This document shows, piece by piece, positions 45,814 through 54,297 of a stretch of 64,000 bases of DNA. Source of the DNA: Paracoccaceae bacterium. Its GTDB lineage: Bacteria > Pseudomonadota > Alphaproteobacteria > Rhodobacterales > Rhodobacteraceae. Numbering within the stretch: the first letter of the stretch is position 1; every line of letters begins with the position of its first letter. The DNA lies in the NCBI GenBank assembly GCA_014872815.1, contig WKFK01000015.1:682001-746000 (forward strand). Reading direction: 5' to 3'. A program made the position numbers and the translations under genes. The notes beneath the pieces were generated by a model, which ran no database searches, was not told where the DNA came from, and saw only the letters and a list, made by a program, of their open reading frames with translations.

Positions 45814-46824
45814 TTAGCGTTCTTTGATGTAGGGCTCCGCGCTGGCTTTTGGCGGGATCGCTTTGCCCACAAAGCCTGCGAGGATCACCACGGTCAGGAT
45901 GTAGGGCAGGGCACCCAACAGCTGGACCTGAACCTTGATGCCAGAGACGTTCTCGATGATGTCGGGACGCAGTTCCAGCGCTTGGAACAGACCAAACAGC
46001 AGACAGGCCCAGAGCGCATAGACCGGACGCCACTTGGCAAAGATCAGCGCGGCCAAGGCGATAAACCCACGACCGGCAGTCATGTCTTTCACAAAGCCGG
46101 CCTGCAATGCCGAGGACAAGTAAGCGCCAGCAACACCGCAGAGCACGCCACAAATCAGCACAGCCGCATAGCGCAGCCAGACCACAGATACGCCCGCCGT
46201 GTCCACCGCAGCCGGGTTTTCGCCAACGGCACGCAGGCGCAAACCAAAGCGGGTGCGGAACAACAGCCACCATGTGAGCGGCACGGTCAGCAGCGCCAGA
46301 TACACCAGCGAGGAATGGCCAGAGATCAGTTCCGAATAGAACTGCTGCAATGGACCCGCCTCTGCAATCATCTGGCTTAGCGGTTTGCCTGCGGCCTCGG
46401 CATCTTTAGGGCCAATCGCAAACGGCAACTCAATCGGGTTGAAACGCGCATCGCCCTCCAGCGGTGGTGTGCGACCACCCTGCCGGAACCAGCTTTGCGC
46501 CACCAACACGGTCATGCCTGCGGCAAGGAAGTTGATCGCCACGCCGGAGATCAATTGGTTGCCGCGGAACGTCACCGACGCCAGCCCGTGGATGACCGCC
46601 AGCACAACAGAGGCACCCACACCGGCAAGCAGGCCAACCCAGGCACTTCCCGAGTAGAAAGCGACAGCCGCAGAGAAAAACGCCGCTGCCAGCATTTTGC
46701 CCTCAAGGCCAATGTCGACCACGCCGGAGCGCTCCGAATACAAGCCTGCCAAACAGGCGAGCAGGAGCGGGGTTGCCAAACGCACAGAGGTGTCCAGCAC
46801 CTGAAGTAGGGTCAGAAAATCCAT
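45814..46824 (-). CDS. Nucleoside-type ABC transporter permease (second permease)
   Basis: This 336-residue permease of the BPD_transp_2 family (YufQ/NupQ-like) has about eight to nine helices. LYSERSGVVDIGLEGKMLAAA near residue 27 and the cytoplasmic coupling region LRLRAVGENPAAVDTAGVSV are family landmarks. It pairs with the upstream permease, sharing one base (TGATG), and works with the double ATPase and the BMP binding protein to import purine nucleosides or similar solutes. It is the last gene of the operon, followed by a terminator. Confidence 0.92.
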   Translation of the reverse strand: MDFLTLLQVLDTSVRLATPLLLACLAGLYSERSGVVDIGLEGKMLAAAFFSAAVAFYSGSAWVGLLAGVGASVVLAVIHGLASVTFRGNQLISGVAINFLAAGMTVLVAQSWFRQGGRTPPLEGDARFNPIELPFAIGPKDAEAAGKPLSQMIAEAGPLQQFYSELISGHSSLVYLALLTVPLTWWLLFRTRFGLRLRAVGENPAAVDTAGVSVVWLRYAAVLICGVLCGVAGAYLSSALQAGFVKDMTAGRGFIALAALIFAKWRPVYALWACLLFGLFQALELRPDIIENVSGIKVQVQLLGALPYILTVVILAGFVGKAIPPKASAEPYIKER

Positions 46825-47918
46825 CAGGCGTTCCTCCGGCGCATCGCAATGAAGAGTTTTTCAAGCGGTTCACGCACCATATTGTCCAGCGCCCCGGTGA
46901 ATAGGATCACCAGTGCTTGAATAACCACGATCAGCTCGCGAGGAATGCTGGTCCACAGCGCCAGTTCCGCGCCCCCTTGGTAGAGGAAACCAAACAGGAT
47001 CGCGGCCAGCAGCACACCAAACGGGTGGTTGCGACCCATCAGTGCCACGGCGATGCCGATAAAGCCCGCACCCTCGGTGCTGTTCAGGATCAAACGTTCG
47101 CTTTCGCCCATGGTGGTGTTGACCGACATCATGCCCGCCAGCGCACCGGAGATCAGCATGGCAATCACGGTGATGCGCACCGGGCTGATACCCGCATAAA
47201 GCGCGCCGGATTCCGAATGCCCAAAGGCCCGGATCTGATAACCCAACTTGGTGCGCCACATCAGCAACCAGACAAACACACTCGCGGCCAGCGCCAGGAA
47301 GAAGGTCACGTTGGCTGGTGCGCCACGGAACATCTTGTTGGTTTCGGTTGAGAACATGTCCTGGAACGATGGAAGGTGTGTCGCATCCGGGAACTTCGCA
47401 GAAGCCGGGTCCATCGCCCCCACCGGGCGCAGCAGTTCCACCAGCACATAGTTCAGGATCGCCGCTGCGATGAAATTGAACATGATGGTGGTGATCACGA
47501 TGTGGCTGCCGCGTTTGGCTTGCAGATACGCCGGGATCAGGGCCCACAGTGCGCCAAACAAGGCTGCACCAACAGAGGCACCGAGGATCGCAAGCGACCA
47601 ATGAGGCCAAGGCACGTAGAGACAGCACAGCGCCACACCCAGACCACCCAACATCGCCTGACCTTCGCCACCGATGTTGAACAGACGTGCGTGGAAGGCG
47701 ACAGACACCGCCAGACCGGTGAAGATGAAGTTGGTAGCGTAATAGAGCGTGTAGCCCCAACCGGAGGAGCGCATCAGCGCGCCGTCAACCATCAGTTTCA
47801 GCGCTTCAATTGGATTTTCGCCAATGGCCAAAATCACAAGAGCAGAGAAAAACGCCGCCAACAGCAGCGAAATCAAGGGGATCAGGACGATGTCAGCCCA
47901 TTTAGGCATCTTATCCAT
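46824..47918 (-). CDS. Nucleoside-type ABC transporter permease (first permease)
   Basis: This permease of about 364 residues (YufP/NupP-like) has around ten hydrophobic segments. FNIGGEGQAMLGGLGVALC and YQIRAFGHSESGALYAGISP (coupling helix region) are typical. The ATG at 47918 has AGGAGG 9 bases upstream and overlaps the ATPase stop by 8 bases; an upstream in-frame start at 47963 would run deep into the ATPase gene. Part of the BMP-SnoaL-ATPase-permease-permease operon. Confidence 0.92.
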   Translation of the reverse strand: MDKMPKWADIVLIPLISLLLAAFFSALVILAIGENPIEALKLMVDGALMRSSGWGYTLYYATNFIFTGLAVSVAFHARLFNIGGEGQAMLGGLGVALCCLYVPWPHWSLAILGASVGAALFGALWALIPAYLQAKRGSHIVITTIMFNFIAAAILNYVLVELLRPVGAMDPASAKFPDATHLPSFQDMFSTETNKMFRGAPANVTFFLALAASVFVWLLMWRTKLGYQIRAFGHSESGALYAGISPVRITVIAMLISGALAGMMSVNTTMGESERLILNSTEGAGFIGIAVALMGRNHPFGVLLAAILFGFLYQGGAELALWTSIPRELIVVIQALVILFTGALDNMVREPLEKLFIAMRRRNA

Positions 47919-49497
47919 CGGCGGGAACCTCCTGTTGTGTGGTGTCGTTGCCGCCATTGCCATTGGCCACAGCGGATGTATCGGTGATCCCGGCCATCAA
48001 CAGGCCCAGTTCTTTTTCGTTGGTCTGCGCCGCGTCACGTTCGCCGGTGATATGGCCGTCAAACATCACAACCACGCGGTCCGCCAAAGACAGGATTTCT
48101 TCCAGCTCCACAGACACAAGCAGGATCGCCTTGCCCTGGTCGCGCAGGTTCACAACCTGCTGGTGGATGAACTCAATCGCGCCAATGTCCACACCCCGTG
48201 TCGGCTGACCAATCAGCAGCAGGTCTGGATTGCGCTCAATCTCACGGGCCAGAACGATCTTCTGCTGGTTACCGCCGGAGAAGTTTTTCGCCGCCAACTT
48301 GGGATCGGGTGGACGCACGTCAAAGCGCTGCATCTTGGCCTCTGCCTCGGTGTAGATGCCCTTGTTGTCCATCAGCAGACCGTTTTGGATTTCCGGCGAA
48401 TGGTGATAGCCAAACACGGTGTTCTCCCAGGCGGCGAACTCCATGATCAGACCTTCGCGCTGCCGGTCTTCCGGCACGTGGCTGATTCCGGCTGCGCGGC
48501 GGGCCTGCCCGTCGGCGCCATGGCCGCTGAGCGGGATTTCCGCGCCGTTCATGGTGATGGTGCCGGTGCCATCGGCAAAACCGCCGAGCACTTCGAGCAG
48601 TTCGGACTGGCCGTTGCCAGCCACGCCTGCGATGCCAACAATCTCGCCCGCGCGCACGGTCAGGTCGATGCCCTTCACACGTTCCACGCCAGCCTCATCC
48701 ACAACCCGCAGGCCTTTGATGTCCAGTACGGTCGCGCCCGGCTCCGCAGGCTTCTTGTCAACGCGCAGCAGCACTTTGCGGCCCACCATCAGCTCGGCCA
48801 GATGCTCCGGCGAGGTCTCCGACGTCTTGACCGTTGCAGTCATCTCGCCACGACGCATCACAGAAACCGTGTCCGTGTATTCCATGATCTCGCGCAGCTT
48901 GTGCGTGATCAGGATGATGGTTTTTCCCTCTTCGCGCAGACGATCCAGAATGCGGAACAGCTGATCTGCCTCTGCGGGCGTCAACACGCCGGTCGGCTCG
49001 TCCAGAATGAGGATTTCCGCCTTGCGGTACAGCGCCTTGAGGATTTCCACCCGCTGCTGGTGACCAACGGAGAGATTTTCGATCACCTCATCCGGGTTCA
49101 CGTTCAGCCCGTATTCTTCGGCCAGATGCTTGAGCTCTTTGCGGGCGTTCCCCAGCGAGCTGTTCAGCATCGCGCCATCTTCGGCCCCAAGAATGATGTT
49201 CTCCAGCACGGTGAAGTTTTCCACCAGTTTGAAGTGCTGAAACACCATGCCAATACCCGCGCGGATCGCGGCCTGGCTGTCCGGGATCAAGGTCTTTTGG
49301 CCCTTGATAAAAATCTCCCCGGCATCGGCTTTGTAAAAGCCATAGAGGATCGACATCAGCGTGGATTTGCCCGCGCCGTTTTCGCCGATGATGCCGTGGA
49401 TGGTGCCCGGTTGCACCGAAATCGAAATGTCCTTGTTTGCCTGGACAGGGCCAAAGGCTTTGGAAATGCCTTTGAGTTCAATGGCAGGCGCCGTCAT
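47911..49497 (-). CDS. Nucleoside-type ABC transporter ATPase (two ATPase domains)
   Basis: This 528-residue protein has tandem ABC domains, as in YufO/RbsA-type importers. The first has Walker A GENGAGKSTLMSIL near residue 40, signature LSVGHQQRVEILKAL and Walker B ILILDEPT. The second has a degenerate P-loop (GVAGNGQSELLEVLGG), signature FSGGNQQKIVLAREI and LLIGQPTRGVD. A Gly/Asn-rich C-terminal tail (VANGNGGNDTTQQ) is poorly conserved. It overlaps the SnoaL-like gene and the next permease. Confidence 0.94.
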   Translation of the reverse strand: MTAPAIELKGISKAFGPVQANKDISISVQPGTIHGIIGENGAGKSTLMSILYGFYKADAGEIFIKGQKTLIPDSQAAIRAGIGMVFQHFKLVENFTVLENIILGAEDGAMLNSSLGNARKELKHLAEEYGLNVNPDEVIENLSVGHQQRVEILKALYRKAEILILDEPTGVLTPAEADQLFRILDRLREEGKTIILITHKLREIMEYTDTVSVMRRGEMTATVKTSETSPEHLAELMVGRKVLLRVDKKPAEPGATVLDIKGLRVVDEAGVERVKGIDLTVRAGEIVGIAGVAGNGQSELLEVLGGFADGTGTITMNGAEIPLSGHGADGQARRAAGISHVPEDRQREGLIMEFAAWENTVFGYHHSPEIQNGLLMDNKGIYTEAEAKMQRFDVRPPDPKLAAKNFSGGNQQKIVLAREIERNPDLLLIGQPTRGVDIGAIEFIHQQVVNLRDQGKAILLVSVELEEILSLADRVVVMFDGHITGERDAAQTNEKELGLLMAGITDTSAVANGNGGNDTTQQEVPADG

Positions 49498-49850
49498 TCA
49501 GGCTCTCCCAGTCCTGCGAAGCCAACCAGCCGCTGTGCGCGGCCTTCGGCATCTGGTTCGATAAAGTACTGTCCAAGCTGTTCTTTTCCATCCGCCATAC
49601 GGAACGCCACAGTGGCGCGGTACACACCCGCCGTGTCGCTCAGATTGACCAGCGCAGCGGTCGCACCGGGGGCGTATTGCGCATACATCTCCACATAGCC
49701 AACCAGCGCGTCAAAATCGGTGACCGGTGCGTCAGTGCGGGGATCAAGGTAGGAAAAGTCAGGAGAGACAGCCGCACGCAAAGCATCTTTGCGTGTGTTT
49801 GCGTCGGTCTCGCCCCATGCGGCGAAAAAGGATTCGATCGCGTGTGACAT
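49494..49850 (-). CDS. SnoaL/NTF2-like fold protein
   Basis: This 118-residue protein (ESFFAAWGETDANTRKDALR at the N-terminus, SYLDPRTDAPVTDFDALVGY, VAFRMADGKEQLGQYFIEPD) looks like a SnoaL/NTF2 cone-shaped domain. Such domains bind or transform small molecules, but no catalytic residues can be named. It lies inside the BMP transporter operon and overlaps the ATPase gene by 4 bases, so it probably acts on the imported solute. The ATG at 49850 is used; upstream codons in frame look non-coding. Confidence 0.78.
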   Translation of the reverse strand: MSHAIESFFAAWGETDANTRKDALRAAVSPDFSYLDPRTDAPVTDFDALVGYVEMYAQYAPGATAALVNLSDTAGVYRATVAFRMADGKEQLGQYFIEPDAEGRAQRLVGFAGLGEPE

Positions 49851-49871
49851 TAGGGACCTCTGTGAAGTGGA

Positions 49872-49898
49872 AGGGCCGCGCCGGCACGGCACGGCCCT
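49872..49898 (-). other. Stable hairpin between the binding-protein gene and the rest of the operon
   Basis: Minus-strand AGGGCCGTGC pairs with GCGCGGCCCT over 10 bases (one G-U) around a 7-base loop. It has no T-run. Hairpins at this position often protect the binding-protein mRNA or partly terminate, giving excess binding protein over the transporter. Confidence 0.6.
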
Positions 49899-49928
49899 GT
49901 CTCTAGCTCCGGGGCGACCCGGGTGTAC

Positions 49929-50918
49929 TTATTCTACTGGGCAGGTGTTGTCGCTCATGTAGTCGTGTACGGCCAGCTCACCGGACGCGATTGCGTCTTT
50001 TGCCATGTCCACTTTCGCTTTCATGTCCGCAGACACGAGGGAGGCGTTGTGCTCGTCCATGGCGTAGTCGATGCCGCCATTGGCCACACCCATCACGTTG
50101 AAGCCGGTTTCCAGGTCAACGCCTGCCTTCATGGCTTCGTAAACCGCGTTGTCTACGCGCTTCATCATGGAGGTTAGAACTTTGCCTGGGTGCAGGTGGT
50201 TCTGGTTGCTGTCCACGCCTACAGACAGGATGCCTTCATCCGCTGCGGTCTGCAGAACACCAACGCCAGTGCCGCCAGCCGCTGCGTATACAACGTCCGC
50301 GCCCTGTGCGATCTGTGCTTTGGTTAGCTCAGAGCCCTTTACCGGGTCGTTCCATGCGGCAGGGGTGGTGCCTGTCATGTTCTGGATCACGGTCGCGTCT
50401 GGGTTCACTGCTTTCACGCCTTGAACGTAGCCACAGGCAAACTTACGGATCAGCGGGATGTCCATGCCGCCGATGAAGCCTACGGTGCCGGACTTGGACG
50501 CTTGCGCGGCCATCATGCCAACCAGGTAGGAGCCTTCGTGCTCGTTGAATACCACAGAACGCACGTTTGGCGCGTCTACGACCATGTCGATGATCGCAAA
50601 CTTGGTGTCAGGGTAATCAGGTGCCACTTCGCTCAGCACGTTGCCGAAAGCAAAGCCGGTCATCACGATTGGGTTTGCACCCGCTTCTGCAAAACGACGC
50701 AGAGCCTGTTCACGCTGAGCTTCGGACTGCAGTTCGATTTCGCGGAAGGTGCCGCCGGTTTCGTCCGCCCAACGGGTCGCGCCACCAAAGGCCGCTTCGT
50801 TGAAGGATTTGTCGAATTTGCCGCCGAGGTCAAAGATCAGCGCTGGCTCTGCCAGGGCTGCGCCTGCGGACAGGGCTGCGGCTGCGGCTGCGCCGAGAAA
50901 TTTGTGCATGAGGCTCAT
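49929..50918 (-). CDS. BMP family (PnrA-like) lipoprotein/nucleoside-binding protein
   Basis: This 329-residue periplasmic binding protein has a signal peptide (HKFLGAAAAAALSAGAALA). GGKFDKSFNEAAFGGATRWA, VGMMAAQASKSGTVGFIGG and VGVDSNQNHL (ligand-contact Asp/Asn) are typical of BMP/PnrA proteins that bind purine nucleosides. It is the first gene of the operon with SnoaL, the double ATPase and two permeases. The signal lacks a clear lipobox Cys, so it is probably soluble in the periplasm. Confidence 0.93.
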   Translation of the reverse strand: MSLMHKFLGAAAAAALSAGAALAEPALIFDLGGKFDKSFNEAAFGGATRWADETGGTFREIELQSEAQREQALRRFAEAGANPIVMTGFAFGNVLSEVAPDYPDTKFAIIDMVVDAPNVRSVVFNEHEGSYLVGMMAAQASKSGTVGFIGGMDIPLIRKFACGYVQGVKAVNPDATVIQNMTGTTPAAWNDPVKGSELTKAQIAQGADVVYAAAGGTGVGVLQTAADEGILSVGVDSNQNHLHPGKVLTSMMKRVDNAVYEAMKAGVDLETGFNVMGVANGGIDYAMDEHNASLVSADMKAKVDMAKDAIASGELAVHDYMSDNTCPVE

Positions 50919-51040
50919 AAATGTCTCCCATATATTGAGCGGGGCGGTCGTTGTTTTGGCGAGTTGCCGTCCCGTCTGTTGTTGCGATCCCGCCGGATCA
51001 TCGTGTTACTAAGGCGATTGAGACCGTTAGCGTCAACGAT

Positions 51041-51062
51041 TTTTTGACCGTTTGGGCAAAAA
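51041..51062. promoter_or_regulatory. Operator-like inverted repeat upstream of the BMP operon
   Basis: TTTTTGACC-GTTT-GGGCAAAAA has 9-base arms with one mismatch and lies 123 bases upstream of the binding-protein start. It is also 28 bases past the rimI stop. It could be a regulator site for the transporter operon; no promoter boxes could be set with confidence. Confidence 0.4.
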
Positions 51063-51089
51063 ATGACCAGTCTCGAATCACACCTAGGC

Positions 51090-51503
51090 CTACCTTAACG
51101 CCTTTTTCATAAGGCTGGCAGTGATTTGCTCTCCGTTCGGTCTGCTGTAGTAGCCAGGCCGCTCACCACAGATTTCGTAGCCCGCCCGAGCATAGAGCGC
51201 AAGCGCGGCCGTGTTGTCCTGCGCGACCTCCAAATGTACCCAGCCCGCGCCGCGCAATTTTGATTCGGCTTCGAATTTCGCCAATAAAATATGGCCCAAC
51301 CCATTTCCCTGATGGGCAGGGTCCACGGCGATCGTAAGCAGTTCGGCCTCATCCGCGATCACGCGCCCCAAAGCGAACCCGACGTCACCTTCGATGGCAA
51401 AGGTCAAACGAGAAGCCAACATGTCTGAAATTTCAGCAGAGCTCCAAGCGCGACTGTGGGGGAAAGCGGCTGCATATATCGCCGCCATCGCCTCTGGCGT
51501 CAT
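51090..51503 (-). CDS. rimI: Ribosomal-protein alanine N-acetyltransferase RimI
   Basis: This 137-residue GNAT acetyltransferase has acetyl-CoA loop AVDPAHQGNGLGHILLAKF (Q-x-x-G-x-G) near residue 75 and the C-terminal LEVAQDNTAALALYARAGYE. RimI acetylates the N-terminus of ribosomal protein S18. It overlaps tsaB by 4 bases, an arrangement widespread in bacteria and good support for the name. Other GNAT activities cannot be excluded by sequence. Confidence 0.88.
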   Translation of the reverse strand: MTPEAMAAIYAAAFPHSRAWSSAEISDMLASRLTFAIEGDVGFALGRVIADEAELLTIAVDPAHQGNGLGHILLAKFEAESKLRGAGWVHLEVAQDNTAALALYARAGYEICGERPGYYSRPNGEQITASLMKKALR

Positions 51504-52090
51504 GGCAGGATCACCGGAGCCGGGTCTTTGGGCGGGGCCGCATCGGCGGGTTTGACATAAAGCGGGGCAGGGCGCGCCGGGCTGCCCTTATACCGTTGCG
51601 CCGCCAGACGCGCGATCTGTACCACGAGGCTATCGGCTTTTGGCGTGGCCAGCGCGCCGTCTTCCATGATGTCGATGAGCTCTTCTTCGCTGGCCAGATA
51701 GGGCACGCCATCCTTGGGCGAGAGATATCCCTGACCGCGTGGTCCCGGCACCACCGGCACCGCCGGATATTCCAGCCCGGCCTCAATCGCATCAAAGCTG
51801 TTCACGCCTACGGCCGGAATGCCCAGTCCCAGCGCCAGCCCGCGCGCGGCAGAGACCGAAATCCGAATGCCGGTAAAGTTGCCCGGCCCAACACCCACAC
51901 CAATCGCATCCAGATCGGCAAAGCTCTTGCGCCCCTCGGCAAGCACCTCCTGCACAAGCGGCATCAGCCGCTCTGCCTGCCCGCGTTTCATCTCCTCGAC
52001 CTTGTGGGCGATGATATCATCCCCGCAAAGCAAAGCGGCCGCGACATGCGCGGCCGATGTATCAAAGCTGAGAACCAGTGGTTTGGTCAT
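51500..52090 (-). CDS. tsaB: tRNA threonylcarbamoyladenosine biosynthesis protein TsaB
   Basis: This 196-residue ASKHA-fold protein partners TsaD and TsaE to make t6A37 in ANN-decoding tRNAs. LSFDTSAAHVAAALLCGDD and GVGPGNFTGIRISVSAARGL are the diagnostic blocks. VEEMKRGQAERLMPLV lies between them. It lacks the metal ligands of TsaD, as expected. Coupled to rimI downstream, and 9 bases after the NfuA-like gene. Confidence 0.93.
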   Translation of the reverse strand: MTKPLVLSFDTSAAHVAAALLCGDDIIAHKVEEMKRGQAERLMPLVQEVLAEGRKSFADLDAIGVGVGPGNFTGIRISVSAARGLALGLGIPAVGVNSFDAIEAGLEYPAVPVVPGPRGQGYLSPKDGVPYLASEEELIDIMEDGALATPKADSLVVQIARLAAQRYKGSPARPAPLYVKPADAAPPKDPAPVILP

Positions 52091-52099
52091 GCCCTTGGC

Positions 52100-52663
52100 T
52101 TACACCGCAACAGGGCGCACTTCGGTCACTTCCGGGATGTAGTGACGCAGCAAGTTTTCGATGCCCATTTTCAGGGTCAGCGTGGAGGAGGGGCAACCGG
52201 CGCAAGCGCCCTGCATGTGTAGATACACGACGCCGCGATCAAAGCCATGGAAGGTGATGTCGCCACCATCCTGTGCCACAGCTGGACGTACACGGGTGTC
52301 CAGAAGCTCTTTGATCTGGCCGACGATCTCACCGTCTTCGCCAGTGTGCTCCGCATGGCCGGAAGGCGCCGCAGCTTCTCCGGACATCACAGGCTGACCA
52401 GACTGGAAATGCTCCATGATCGCGCCAAGAATGGATGGTTTGATGTGGTCCCACTCAATGCCATCCGCTTTGGTCACAGTGACAAAGTCATTGCCAAAGA
52501 ACACGCCAGCCACACCGTTCACCGCAAAGATGCGAGTCGCCAAAGGAGACGCGGACGCGCCGTCTGCTGTTGGGAAATCGGCTGTGCCAACTTCTAGCAC
52601 GGTCTGGCCGGGCAGAAACTTCAACGTGGCGGGGTTTGGTGTGGATTCTGTTTGAATGAACAT
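52100..52663 (-). CDS. NifU-family iron-sulfur scaffold/carrier protein (NfuA-like)
   Basis: This protein of 187 residues has an N-terminal NFU domain (FIQTESTPNPATLKFLPGQT, VFFGNDFVTVTKA) and a C-terminal NifU-like domain with the cluster-binding C-x2-C in GACAGCPSSTLTLKMG. Such proteins deliver [4Fe-4S] clusters to client enzymes. The ATG at 52663 matches the family start; an in-frame ATG lies further upstream at 52717 without family similarity. Confidence 0.92.
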   Translation of the reverse strand: MFIQTESTPNPATLKFLPGQTVLEVGTADFPTADGASASPLATRIFAVNGVAGVFFGNDFVTVTKADGIEWDHIKPSILGAIMEHFQSGQPVMSGEAAAPSGHAEHTGEDGEIVGQIKELLDTRVRPAVAQDGGDITFHGFDRGVVYLHMQGACAGCPSSTLTLKMGIENLLRHYIPEVTEVRPVAV

Positions 52664-52759
52664 TGGCAGACCTTTCCTATCGGGAATTGATATGCGCCTG
52701 CGCATGGCATTAGTCAAGGTTTAGATTCATTCTAAACTGAGGTTTGATTGGGCGAGCTG

Positions 52760-53215
52760 TCAGGTCACAGCTTCCAGCTGCTCTTTTGTCAAATCGCCGG
52801 GCACCACTGTGATCGGCACCGGAAGGCTGCCTGAGTTGCGGGACAGCTGAGATACCAATGGACCAGGTCCCTTGCGGTCATTGCCAGCACCCAGCACCAA
52901 AACGCCGATCTCTTGGTCTTCTTTGATTTCCGCCAGGATCTCATTTACCGCTTCGCCCTCACGGATCTTCAGCTCTGGATCAACCCCCTGACGATCCCGC
53001 ATCCACTTGGCAAAGACCTCATAATGCACTTCGATCCGCTCCCGCGTTTCTTCGCGCATCAGATCGCTGACGCCGATCCAATGGTTGAACTCCTCCGGTG
53101 GAATGATCGACAGAATTTTGACACCGCCACCTGTGCGGGCGGCCCGCATCGCTGCAAACCGCATGGCATTCAGACATTCTCGGCTGTCATCCAGCACCAC
53201 AAGAAACTTGCGCAT
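52760..53215 (-). CDS. Universal stress protein (UspA family)
   Basis: This 151-residue cytoplasmic Usp domain begins KFLVVLDDSRECLNAMRFAA. The ATP-binding loop near the C-terminus reads VLGAGNDRKGPGPLVSQL, a variant of G-x2-G-x9-G-S/T. No membrane segment. It stands between the NfuA-like gene and the aminotransferase gene with no clear operon partner. Confidence 0.88.
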   Translation of the reverse strand: MRKFLVVLDDSRECLNAMRFAAMRAARTGGGVKILSIIPPEEFNHWIGVSDLMREETRERIEVHYEVFAKWMRDRQGVDPELKIREGEAVNEILAEIKEDQEIGVLVLGAGNDRKGPGPLVSQLSRNSGSLPVPITVVPGDLTKEQLEAVT

Positions 53216-53281
53216 AAGGCCCCTCCGTTTCCGCGATCATGACGGTTAGCGTCTTGGCGCGCAATGTTTCTTTCTGTCGCG

Positions 53282-54145
53282 TTATGCGGTGGTCGCAGCC
53301 CAGTCCCAATACATCTCGCGCACGCGGCGCGTGACGGGGCCAATCTGATACTGGCGCTCCTCAAAAGCTTTCACCGGCGTGACCTTGTTCATATTGCCGG
53401 ACAAGAACACCTCGTCCGCCTCTTCAAAGTCGCCGTAGCCCAGAATGGTTTCATGCACGGTCACACCGTCCGCACGCAGGTTTTCGATGTGCCGCGCGCG
53501 GGTGATCCCGGCCAGGAAGGTGCCATTTGGGATTGGCGTGAACACTTCGCCATCGCGTACCATGAACACATTGGCGGTGGCGGTTTCCGCCACATTGCCC
53601 ATCGCGTCACAGGTCAGCGTGTTGTTGAACCCTTTGGCGCGGGCCTCGCGCAACATACGCGCGTTGTTGGGATAGAGGCAGCCTGCCTTGGCATTCACTA
53701 CGGCACTTTCCAGAACCGGGCGGCGGAACTGGGTTTTACACAGAGACACGGCCGCATCCGGCGACGCCATCGGAATTTCCTCAAGACAGACCGCAAAGCC
53801 AGTGGTGTCCGCGCTGGGCACAATCGCGGTCGCGTCGCCGTCCAGTCCCCAATACATCGGACGGATGTAGACCGCCGCGCCTGGCGCATAGGCTTTCAAA
53901 CCCTCTTTTACAATTTCAACCATATCCTCGGTGGAAACCGTTGGCGTGAGCATCAATGCCTCGGCAGAGCGATTGGTCCGCGCACAATGCTTGTCCAAAT
54001 CCGGCGTGAGCCCATTCACCAGCCGCGCCCCGTCAAACACATTGGAGCCCAGCCACGCGCCGTGATCGGCGGCGCGGATGATCGACATATCCCCGTCATG
54101 CCAATAGCCTTCGTAATAGGTGCGGATGTTCGTGCCGGTCGCCAT
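53282..54145 (-). CDS. ilvE: Branched-chain aminotransferase-like fold type IV PLP enzyme
   Basis: This 287-residue aminotransferase class IV protein has RAADHGAWLGSNVFDGARL at the N-terminus, the likely PLP Lys in VVNAKAGCLYPNNARML near residue 150, and EADEVFLSGNMNKVTPVKAF near the C-terminus. Family members interconvert branched-chain amino acids and 2-oxo acids; D-amino acid transaminase or aminodeoxychorismate lyase are alternatives. It is shorter than E. coli IlvE by about 20 residues. The symbol is by best fit, not by operon evidence. Confidence 0.82.
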   Translation of the reverse strand: MATGTNIRTYYEGYWHDGDMSIIRAADHGAWLGSNVFDGARLVNGLTPDLDKHCARTNRSAEALMLTPTVSTEDMVEIVKEGLKAYAPGAAVYIRPMYWGLDGDATAIVPSADTTGFAVCLEEIPMASPDAAVSLCKTQFRRPVLESAVVNAKAGCLYPNNARMLREARAKGFNNTLTCDAMGNVAETATANVFMVRDGEVFTPIPNGTFLAGITRARHIENLRADGVTVHETILGYGDFEEADEVFLSGNMNKVTPVKAFEERQYQIGPVTRRVREMYWDWAATTA

Positions 54146-54245
54146 GGCGCAGGTCCTTTTGCTGATTTGAGCGCGAGACTAGGACGGGCTTGCCGCAACG
54201 TCCAGTGGGTCACGGCAGGAATGAACGCGACGTATCGGCCCAAGC

Positions 54246-54275
54246 AAAAAGGCCGCAGGAAAATCCCGCGGCCTT
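54246..54275 (-). terminator. Rho-independent terminator after the DUF2125 gene
   Basis: On the minus strand AAGGCCGCGGG / CCTGCGGCCTT forms an 11-position stem with one mismatch and a short AT loop, followed by a T-run (TTTTTGC). It lies 23 bases after the stop of the DUF2125 gene. Confidence 0.78.
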
Positions 54276-54297
54276 GATGGTTTTTAATGGGAAGCGC

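Noticed and set aside
50919-51089. Purine riboswitch ahead of the BMP operon
   Set aside because: I found an inverted repeat but not the conserved three-way junction sequences of a purine riboswitch.
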